Of a DNA stretch of 64,000 bases, positions 56,957 through 64,000 are shown piece by piece. The notes under the pieces are model-generated. The model saw only the letters and a program-made list of their open reading frames with translations. It was not told the origin of the DNA and ran no database searches. The DNA lies in contig DXCK01000046.1 in NCBI GenBank assembly GCA_019116045.1, positions 20,549-84,548 of the forward strand. The letters are read 5' to 3'. Each line of letters starts with the position of its first letter. Position 1 is the stretch's first letter. Position numbers and translations under genes: made by a program. Source of the DNA: Candidatus Bacteroides merdipullorum. GTDB lineage: Bacteria; Bacteroidota; Bacteroidia; Bacteroidales; Bacteroidaceae.

Positions 56957-58824
56957 CGGCCATCCTCCCCATAACTTATCGTGCGGTTGCTAAAGTCTTC
57001 GGCCAACAGCTCGTTTGCTTCCGACAAATGGCCGTGCAGGTACTGGTCCATCATCAGTGCTCCGATGGGCACGCCATATGTCGCTCCCCAACCCCCGTTT
57101 TCGACGTATACCACGATGGCTATCTGCGGGTCGTCTTTAGGGGCAAAGCCCATAAATACCGAATGGTCCTTGCCGTGCGGGTTTTGTGCTGTGCCTGTCT
57201 TGCCGCAGGCTTCCACATCTGGCAAGATGCTGCCCACCATCCGGCATGTGCCGCTGCCCGTGCTGCCTGTGACTGCGGCACGCATGCCTTCGGCCACCCA
57301 GTCGTAATACTGGCTTTCTATGCCCGTGTATCGGCGTTGCACATAAGCAGTGTCCAGTTCACTGTCTTCTATCTCTTTTACGATATGCGGCGTCACGAAC
57401 CAGCCCCGGTTGGCAATCGTAGCCCCCAGGTTGGCTATCTGCAGCGGAGTGGCCAGTATTTCGCCTTGCCCGATAGAAATACTAATAACGGTCAGCCCGT
57501 TCCAACGGCCGCCATACGCCTTGTCGTAGAACTGGGCATTGGGTATAAGTCCTCTCTGCTCGCCCGGCAAGTCCGTGCCCAGCCGGTAGCCGAAGCCTTG
57601 CGCCACCATGTGGTCTTTCCACACCGTGATGGCATTCTGGGGCGAACCATATTTCTTGTCGCCGAACATGTAATAAAGTCCCCAACAAAAATAAGCGTTG
57701 CAAGAAGTGGCAATGGCCGGCACAAGAGAGAGGGGAGAGGCATGGCCATGACAACCGACGCGCAACCCCCGGTGGATGAACCCGTGTGAACACGGATAAC
57801 TCGGACTTTCTTTGCCTACAATGCCTTCCTGCAAGAAGGTCACGGCCTGCGCCGTCTTGAAGGTGCTTCCCGGCGGATACGTACCTTGGATGGCACGGTT
57901 CAGCAGAGGCTTTTGCTTGTCTCGTTGCAACTTCATGTGGTTGTCCCCTCTTTGTCGTCCTATCAGCAGGTGAGGGTCGAAGGTGGGTGAGGACACCATA
58001 CATAAAATCTCTCCGGACTTGGGTTCAATGGCTACTATGCTTCCAATCTTTCCCCTCATCAGGCGCTCGCCCAATTGTTGCAGCTTAATGTCGATGCCCA
58101 GCTTCAGGTTCTTGCCCGGGATGCTGGGGCGGTCCATCTTCCCATCCATATAATGTCCCTGGATACGGCCATGAGCATCGCGCAGAAGGATTTCTACCCC
58201 TTTTTCGCCCCGCAAGTATTTCTCGTAGCTTTTCTCTATCCCTTGTTTGCCTATGTAGTCGCCGCTTCGGTAGTACGGGTCGGCCTCGATGTCTTTCTGG
58301 GAAACTTCGCCAATGTCTCCCAGGGCATGGCCGGCCACGTCGTACGTATATTGCCTGATGGTTCTTCGTTGGATGCCGAATCCGGGAAACTTGTATAGCT
58401 GCTCCTGAAACACGCCACATTCTTCTGCCGACAGTTGCGTGAGGAAAATCTGCTGGGTGTAGCGTGAATATCCCGGGTTCTTACGGCGGTCTTTGACTTC
58501 TTTCATACGACGGTCGAACCAATCCCTTGTGATGCCCAGCGTCCGGCAAAAATCCGCTGTGTCTAATGCTTCCACTTCGCGGGGCACGAATGTAATGTCA
58601 TAAGCCGGCTGGTTGAACACCAGCAATTCTCCATGCCGGTCGTAAATGGCTCCGCGCGAGGGGTATTGTACTTTGTTGAGAAAGGCGTTGTTGTCGGCAA
58701 ATTTCTTGTATTCGTCCGACAGCAATTGCAGGTCCAGCAGACGTAGCACGTAGATGAACACGATGAGTACGGCTGCTCCTCCGATGATGTATTTCCTTTT
58801 CTCCAGATTATAGTTTTTCGCCAT
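56953..58824 (-). CDS. mrdA: Penicillin-binding protein 2
   Basis: 623 aa; TYPPGSTFKTAQA (SxxK), EACGKTGTAQNPHG (KTG). Confidence 0.96.
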   Translation of the reverse strand: MAKNYNLEKRKYIIGGAAVLIVFIYVLRLLDLQLLSDEYKKFADNNAFLNKVQYPSRGAIYDRHGELLVFNQPAYDITFVPREVEALDTADFCRTLGITRDWFDRRMKEVKDRRKNPGYSRYTQQIFLTQLSAEECGVFQEQLYKFPGFGIQRRTIRQYTYDVAGHALGDIGEVSQKDIEADPYYRSGDYIGKQGIEKSYEKYLRGEKGVEILLRDAHGRIQGHYMDGKMDRPSIPGKNLKLGIDIKLQQLGERLMRGKIGSIVAIEPKSGEILCMVSSPTFDPHLLIGRQRGDNHMKLQRDKQKPLLNRAIQGTYPPGSTFKTAQAVTFLQEGIVGKESPSYPCSHGFIHRGLRVGCHGHASPLSLVPAIATSCNAYFCWGLYYMFGDKKYGSPQNAITVWKDHMVAQGFGYRLGTDLPGEQRGLIPNAQFYDKAYGGRWNGLTVISISIGQGEILATPLQIANLGATIANRGWFVTPHIVKEIEDSELDTAYVQRRYTGIESQYYDWVAEGMRAAVTGSTGSGTCRMVGSILPDVEACGKTGTAQNPHGKDHSVFMGFAPKDDPQIAIVVYVENGGWGATYGVPIGALMMDQYLHGHLSEANELLAEDFSNRTISYGEDGR

Positions 58825-58900
58825 TTCACTTCTCCATTGTTCCGTATTCCTTCCTTGATTGGCCGCTATTTCCCGCGTTCCCTGGCCGGCATGATTTTCC

Positions 58901-59419
58901 TTATCGCTCTTTGTTGGCAGGGGTTCTGCGTATTCCTTCGATGGCTGTGATGCCAGCCACAGTCAGCACGCTGCTTGCCATAATGTGCAGTACAGCCGTT
59001 CCCGTGTGGGCAGCCGAAAAGTACTCGATGGCATACAGAGCCGTGTGGTGTATCAAGGTGCATGCAGCCACATACTTTATGAACGCTCCTGCCCCCATGG
59101 TGCGGAACCCGGGGATAAAACTGTCGGACATATCCCTGGGCATGAACAGACGCAAGAAGAACGGGCGTACAAATGCCAGTAACACACTGGCGCTTGCATT
59201 CATCCCCGGTGTGTCTGCAAACATGTCTACTGACAGTCCCAAGGCAAACGCCCAGAGCATTTGTTCTTTTCGTCCCGTATCTGAAGCAAACTTAATCATC
59301 AGATAGATGTACACAAAAGGCGTGGCAAAGCCCTCTATGTGCACATTATTCAGTATGAGCACCTGCACCAGCAAGAGTCCTACGAACCAGCCTATCCTAT
59401 GAATATAATCTTGTATCAA
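58901..59419 (-). CDS. mreD: Rod shape-determining protein MreD
   Basis: 172 aa TM protein located between mreC and mrdA. Confidence 0.9.
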   Translation of the reverse strand: MIQDYIHRIGWFVGLLLVQVLILNNVHIEGFATPFVYIYLMIKFASDTGRKEQMLWAFALGLSVDMFADTPGMNASASVLLAFVRPFFLRLFMPRDMSDSFIPGFRTMGAGAFIKYVAACTLIHHTALYAIEYFSAAHTGTAVLHIMASSVLTVAGITAIEGIRRTPANKER

Positions 59420-59428
59420 GGTATCCCG

Positions 59429-60274
59429 TTATTCGTTAAGTTGTTTTTCCAATTGCTTCAGTTCTTCTTGTCCTTCCCGGGCTATGACACGCACGTCGTC
59501 CACCTTGCCGAAATCCGTAGCCAACTTGATTTTCAGTAAGTAAGACAGCCCATCGTGTGAATCGGACATCTCGTCGATAACTCCTACCAACAGTCCCGGC
59601 GGGAACACGGCCGAATAGCCGCTGGTCACCACCGTGTCGCCCACGCTGAACTCGGCATGTCGGGGCAAGTCGCGCAGATAAGCATACTGCGTGTCTCCGC
59701 CTTCCCACTTCAGGTAGCCAAAGTAATTGCTGCCTTGAATCTTGCAACTCAAGCTCGACTTGCTGTTCAGCAGCGAAATGACCAGCGCATAGTGGGGAGT
59801 GGTCTTATAGACAATGCCCACCACGCCGTTGGCATTGACCACCCCCATTTCCGGGCGTATGCTGTCGGCCGAACCACGGTCCAGAGTCAGGTAGTTGTCC
59901 AGATGGTTTACGCTGTTCTTGACCACATGGGCCTTATACAGTTTGTAACTCTTGTCCGCTGGGATGGAATCGAGGCTGTGGTAAGCACTCGTATCAGACT
60001 GCATGTCAAGCAACTCCTTTTCCAGCGAGGCTATGCGTTGTTCTAACTGCATGTTGCGATCCAGCAAATCTTCGTTGACCTCTTTTAAGTGGAAGAAAGA
60101 AGTGACACTGCTTTTCATCTCGAACAGCTTGCCGGACATGGCATTGGTCGAGGTGAAGAACACGCTTTGCTGGTAACGGTTGAAGCGGAATAATAAAACA
60201 AAACTGGCTACCTCCAGCAAGATGAAGAGGAACCAGTAATTGTATTTCACCAGAAAATCCAGCAGATTCCGCAT
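59429..60274 (-). CDS. mreC: Rod shape-determining protein MreC
   Basis: 281 aa; N-terminal TM, coiled coil, VVNANGVVGIVYKTTPHYALVISLLNSKSSLSCKIQGS. Confidence 0.94.
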   Translation of the reverse strand: MRNLLDFLVKYNYWFLFILLEVASFVLLFRFNRYQQSVFFTSTNAMSGKLFEMKSSVTSFFHLKEVNEDLLDRNMQLEQRIASLEKELLDMQSDTSAYHSLDSIPADKSYKLYKAHVVKNSVNHLDNYLTLDRGSADSIRPEMGVVNANGVVGIVYKTTPHYALVISLLNSKSSLSCKIQGSNYFGYLKWEGGDTQYAYLRDLPRHAEFSVGDTVVTSGYSAVFPPGLLVGVIDEMSDSHDGLSYLLKIKLATDFGKVDDVRVIAREGQEELKQLEKQLNE

Positions 60275-60286
60275 ACGCCGTTTCCG

Positions 60287-61309
60287 TTATCTCATTAAGA
60301 ATGAGAATTTGTCCACATTCTTCAGCGCGATGCCCGTTCCTTTGGCCACAGCATGCAGCGGGTCTTCCGCTATGTGGAAAGGTATATTGATTTTGTCCGT
60401 CAGTCGCTTGTCCAATCCGCGCAGCAAGGCGCCTCCGCCGGCCAGGTAGATGCCGTTGTGCACGATGTCCGCATACAGTTCGGGCGGAGTGTTTTCCAGG
60501 GCACTCAGCACGGCGGTTTCTATCTTCGAGATAGATTTCTCCAGACAGTGGGCGATTTCCTGGTAGCATACGGGCACTTCCATAGGCAACGCAGTGATGC
60601 GGTTCGGGCCATATACGATATAATCGTCCGGGGCATCCTCGCCCAATTCAGTCAGTGCTGCGCCCACATGTATCTTGATACGTTCGGCCATGCGTTCGCT
60701 GACCTTCACGTTGTGCTGCCGGCTCATGTACTCCTGTATGTCGGCCGTCAGGTCGTCGCCCGCGATGCGGATGGAGTTGTTGCTCACGATGCCTCCCAGC
60801 GAGATGACCGCAATTTCTGTCGAACCACCGCCTATGTCCACAATCATGTTGCCTTCCGGCGCTTCTACGTCTATACCGATGCCTATGGCTGCCGCCATGG
60901 GTTCGAAAATCAGGTAGACATCACGTCCGCCCGCATGTTCGGCCGAGTCGCGCACGGCGCGCAGCTCCACTTCCGTACTGCCCGACGGCACCCCGATGAC
61001 CATCCGCAGAGAAGGTGAGAATAACCGGTGTTTGCGGTTCACCATCTTCACCAGCCCGCGAATCATCTGCTCGCAGGCATAGAAGTCGGCTATCACGCCG
61101 TTGCGCAAAGGGCGGATGGTGCGGATGTTCTCATGCGTCTTTTCGTGCATCATCTTAGCCTTTTCGCCCACGGCTATCATCTTATCTGTACGACGGTCCA
61201 AGGCCACTACCGACGGCTCGTCCACCACAATCTTGTCGTTGCAGGTGATGATGGTGTTGGCCGTTCCCAGGTCCATCGCTATTTCTTGTGTAAAAGAGAA
61301 TAAACCCAT
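60287..61309 (-). CDS. mreB: Rod shape-determining protein MreB
   Basis: 340 aa; MDLGTANTIITCNDKIVVDEPSVVALD; GGGSTEIAVISLGG; LAGGGALLRGLD. Confidence 0.98.
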   Translation of the reverse strand: MGLFSFTQEIAMDLGTANTIITCNDKIVVDEPSVVALDRRTDKMIAVGEKAKMMHEKTHENIRTIRPLRNGVIADFYACEQMIRGLVKMVNRKHRLFSPSLRMVIGVPSGSTEVELRAVRDSAEHAGGRDVYLIFEPMAAAIGIGIDVEAPEGNMIVDIGGGSTEIAVISLGGIVSNNSIRIAGDDLTADIQEYMSRQHNVKVSERMAERIKIHVGAALTELGEDAPDDYIVYGPNRITALPMEVPVCYQEIAHCLEKSISKIETAVLSALENTPPELYADIVHNGIYLAGGGALLRGLDKRLTDKINIPFHIAEDPLHAVAKGTGIALKNVDKFSFLMR

Positions 61310-61362
61310 TTTAAATTGAGAATTGAAAATTGAGAATTAAAAAATGGGAGATTGCGTGACAT

Positions 61363-61510
61363 CTTAGACCCTGTTTAAGAATCGCTCTCTCTGTCATGTT
61401 GAGCGAGCGAAGCGAAGCCGAAACATCTCCCTAATATTCCTCAGGCGCATAGTGAGATCCCTCGATTGCGCTCGGGATGACAGGGAAATGGATCTAAAAC
61501 AGGCTCTTAC
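61363..61510. repeat. Dispersed palindromic repeat, family A copy 3 (inverted relative to copy 2)
   Basis: CTCTGTCATGTTGAGCGAGCGAAGCGAAGCCGAAACATCTCCCTAATATTCC...ATAGTGAGATCCCTCGATTGCGCTCGGGATGACAGGG; flanked by an outer AATTGAGAATT inverted repeat. Confidence 0.9.
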
Positions 61511-61549
61511 TCTCATTTTTTAATTCTCAATTCTCAATTCTTCATTTAT

Positions 61550-63073
61550 TTAGTGTTTGAAGTGGCGGAACCCGGTGGTCACCATTGCGATTCCGTGTTC
61601 ATTGCAGTAGTCAAAACTCAGTTGGTCCTTGATGCTTCCCCCCGGCTGGATGACCGCCGTAATGCCTTCATTGCCGGCAATCTCTACGCAATCGGGGAAG
61701 GGGAAGAAAGCATCGCTTGCCATGACAGCCCCGTGCAGGTCGAAGCCGAAGCTCTTGGCCTTTTCGATGGCCTGCTTCAGCGCATCTACGCGGCTGGTCT
61801 GTCCCACACCGCTGGCCAGCAGTTGCTTGCCTTTGGCCAGCACGATGGCATTGGATTTGGAGTTCTTCACAATCTTGTTGGCAAAAAGCATGTCTTCTAT
61901 CTCGGCCTGTGTGGGTGCCTTCGTCGTCACCGTCTTCAGGTCGTCGGGTGTTTCTACCTTCAGGTCACGTTCCTGTGCCAGCACACCGTTCAGCAGAGAG
62001 CGGAACTGCTTCTTGGGCAGCTCGACCGGCTTGCGCACCAGGATGATGCGGTTCTTCTTCTGGCCCAGCACCTCGAGGGCGTCTACGTCATAATCCGGCG
62101 CGATGATGACTTCAAAGAAGATCTTATTGATTTCTTCGGCCGTCTCTTTGTCCACCACAGTGTTGGTGATGAGCACCCCTCCGAAAGCTGAAACCGGGTC
62201 GCCGGCCAAAGCATCTTTCCACGCCTCCAGCAAGGTGGGACGCGAAGCCAGGCCGCAAGCATTGTTGTGCTTCAAGATGGCGAACGTCGTTTCCTGGAAC
62301 TCATCAATCAGGTCTACCGCCGCGTTGATGTCCAGCAGGTTGTTGTAAGAAATCTCCTTGCCATGTATCTGGTCGAACATCTGCTCCAGGTTGCCGTAGA
62401 AATAGCCCTTCTGATGCGGGTTCTCGCCATAGCGCAACGCCTTCTGGTTGTTGGCCGAGCAGCGGAAGGCCGTGCCTTCTCCCCCGTCGAAGTAATTGAA
62501 GATGGCCGTGTCATAGTGCGACGACACACCAAAAGCCTCTTTGGCAAACCAACGGCGTTCCTCCAGCGTCGTGTTGGCACCCCGCTCCATCAGGATGTCG
62601 CGCAAGGGCTGGTACTGGGCTTGTGAAGCCACGATGACCACGTCGTTGAAATTCTTGGCAGCGGCGCGGATGAGCGAGATGCCGCCTATGTCGATTTTCT
62701 CGATGATGTCAGCCTCCGATGCACCGCTGGCCACTGTTGCCTCAAACGGATAAAGGTCTACGATGACCAGGTCTATTTCGGGAATCTGATATTTTTCAAT
62801 CTGCTGACGGTCCTGCTCCAAAGCACGGCGGCACAAGATGCCTCCGAAGATTTTGGGATGCAACGTCTTCACACGCCCGCCCAAGATGGAAGGGTAGGTA
62901 GTCAGGTCTTCCACTGCCTGGCAGGGATAGCCCAACGATTCGATAAACTGGCGGGTGCCGCCTGTAGAGAGAAACTGCACGCCTTCTTCATGCAGTTTGG
63001 TGATGATTTCATTCAGTCCTTCTTTGTGATAGACGGAAACCAGCGCTGTCTTGATTCTTTTTGTCTCGGACAT
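61550..63073 (-). CDS. purH: Bifunctional AICAR formyltransferase/IMP cyclohydrolase
   Basis: 507 aa; ALVSVYHKEGLNEIITKLHEEGVQFLSTGGT; FKHNNACGLA-like KHNNACGLAS; AVIQPGGSIKDQ. Confidence 0.98.
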   Translation of the reverse strand: MSETKRIKTALVSVYHKEGLNEIITKLHEEGVQFLSTGGTRQFIESLGYPCQAVEDLTTYPSILGGRVKTLHPKIFGGILCRRALEQDRQQIEKYQIPEIDLVIVDLYPFEATVASGASEADIIEKIDIGGISLIRAAAKNFNDVVIVASQAQYQPLRDILMERGANTTLEERRWFAKEAFGVSSHYDTAIFNYFDGGEGTAFRCSANNQKALRYGENPHQKGYFYGNLEQMFDQIHGKEISYNNLLDINAAVDLIDEFQETTFAILKHNNACGLASRPTLLEAWKDALAGDPVSAFGGVLITNTVVDKETAEEINKIFFEVIIAPDYDVDALEVLGQKKNRIILVRKPVELPKKQFRSLLNGVLAQERDLKVETPDDLKTVTTKAPTQAEIEDMLFANKIVKNSKSNAIVLAKGKQLLASGVGQTSRVDALKQAIEKAKSFGFDLHGAVMASDAFFPFPDCVEIAGNEGITAVIQPGGSIKDQLSFDYCNEHGIAMVTTGFRHFKH

Positions 63074-63119
63074 GATTCAAATATGATTATATAAATACGC
63101 GTAATTAATAATAGTCCCG

Positions 63120-63127
63120 CAAAGGTA
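63120..63127 (-). promoter_or_regulatory. -7 element of purH
   Basis: Minus strand TACCTTTG (TAnnTTTG). Confidence 0.55.
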
Positions 63128-63320
63128 CGAATTTTGTCGTTTAGCCTGCATAGGAAAAAGCGTTAAAATTGGAGGCAGGTGGAAAGTTTGTGGGGTTTGC
63201 AGACAGGCATGGGGTGCAAATCTTCCCGGCGTTTCAGGAGGGCGAGGTGCTGTAAGGGCGTCCGTTTGTTGTCAGAACAACATGTCCGGAAGTAAAATAT
63301 CAGTATAACCATTGCCCCCA

Positions 63321-63410
63321 AAGTCGTTCCAAATTCGCTTTTTCTTCGTCTCTAAGCAAACGAACTTGGTACGACTTTGGTACGAGCCGGGTACGAGCCG
63401 GGTCGGAATC
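63321..63410. repeat. Dispersed repeat family B copy 3
   Basis: AAGTCGTTCCAAATTCGCTTTTTCTTCGTCTCTAAGCAAACGAACTTGGTACGACTTTGGTACGAGCCGGGTACGAGCCGGGTCGG. Confidence 0.85.
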
Positions 63411-63545
63411 CGGAAGCTTGCGGCTTCGTTGGTTATATTTGTTGACAGATGGGCGTTTGTTTTTTTGTGACTTCCGGGGACGGTTTGAGAGTGTGTTTTT
63501 TGGGGGAAGGTGCTGGAAATTTTAGGGATAAAAAAAGTTCTAAGT

Positions 63546-63577
63546 TTTGATTGTTTAGGAATAAGTATGTATATTTG
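63546..63577 (+). promoter_or_regulatory. Bacteroidetes-type promoter (TTTG-N20-TATATTTG)
   Basis: TTTG at 63546-63549, 20-nt spacer, TATATTTG at 63570-63577. Confidence 0.7.
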
Positions 63578-63632
63578 CAAGCGAAGTGCAAGGCGTTGCC
63601 TTCAAACCTTTTTTGCGAAATAAAAAATTGTA

Positions 63633-63812
63633 AGAAGCGTTGTGCTTCATTCTTGTTCTTGAGAACCTAGGAAATTTTCAACTACACAGGAATGACACAG
63701 TCGGTTCCTACGCTGGTTTCCAGCGTGGGTCTGCTGTCTATTACCATTTGTGTAGTGGGTTTTCCTAGGACCTTCAAGAACGATGAATAGCACGCAGTTC
63801 CACGCTTTTTTT
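63633..63812 (+). ncRNA. Rod-shaped structured RNA, 6S RNA-like candidate
   Basis: Nested stems read by eye: AAGCGT/ACGCTT, GTGCT/AGCAC, TCAT/ATGA, GTTCTTGA/TCAAGAAC, CCTAGGAAA/TTTCCTAGG, ACTACACA/TGTGTAGT, GACACAG/CTGcTGTC, CCTACGCTGG-TTT-CCAGCGTGGG; T-run at 63806-63812. Confidence 0.65.
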
Positions 63813-63857
63813 ATGTTTAAAATTCCATTGGGGACTGCAGGAACAAATTTTTTTTGC

Positions 63858-64000
63858 ATGAAAATCGAAGTCTGTGAAAAATGCAATCAAATGCTGCATC
63901 TGATAAAAGTAGTAGATGAAAAAAGTGCAATCATGGAATGTAAGCATTGCCATAATCGGAAATTGTATTCGTACGATGAAAAAGAGTTCCCTAAAAATAT
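63858..64000 (+). CDS. Small zinc-ribbon-like protein (truncated by window end)
   Basis: Hand translation MKIEVCEKCNQMLHLIKVVDEKSAIMECKHCHNRKLYSYDEKEFPKN...; two CxxC pairs. Absent from ORF track. Confidence 0.4.
   Translation, partial: MKIEVCEKCNQMLHLIKVVDEKSAIMECKHCHNRKLYSYDEKEFPKN

Noticed and set aside
63633-63860. Retron or omega/HEARO-type guide RNA interpretation of the rod-shaped RNA
   Set aside because: No reverse transcriptase or IscB/TnpB-like ORF follows within the window, and the single long rod does not show msr/msd layout; the visible downstream ORF is a zinc ribbon.

Overview
This 64 kb window looks like chromosomal DNA from a Bacteroidales genome, probably Bacteroidaceae-like. 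That placement is inferred from the TAnnTTTG promoters and the BACON, NigD, DUF3836, DUF6242, NVEALA and BF3164-type families. Most of it is core genome: ricT-like/holB/metF, a tRNA-Leu/tRNA-Gly pair, argH/pyrE/recX/prmC, pta-ackA, lpxH, radC, efp, rpmH, rluD, ddl, murI, skp-skp-bamA-uppS, ribD, a U32 peptidase with metA, lrgAB, mreBCD-mrdA-rodA and purH. Accessory or lineage-specific parts are: (i) an envelope cassette with a 957-aa coiled-coil lipoprotein, a beta-barrel protein, a DUF4369 lipoprotein and OmpA, with an AraC-type gene upstream; (ii) an exported LPP20/DUF4384/transglutaminase-like operon; (iii) a C10 cysteine protease followed by a BACON-repeat lipoprotein; (iv) an N-terminally truncated NVEALA-type peptide ORF overlapping a BF3164-like beta-propeller lipoprotein; (v) a probable decayed nuclease/helicase 3' remnant. 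The strongest non-coding signals are a long rod-shaped RNA (6S-like) at about 63.63-63.81 kb and a compact terminator-ended sRNA candidate at about 14.34-14.48 kb. There are also at least four families of dispersed or tandem intergenic repeats. I found no CRISPR array, no intact transposon, no integrase and no clear defence island. rpmH, the 5'-truncated ricT-like gene and the window-terminal zinc-ribbon ORF are absent from the supplied ORF track and were read by hand. No database search or folding software was used; product names come from sequence-motif recognition.
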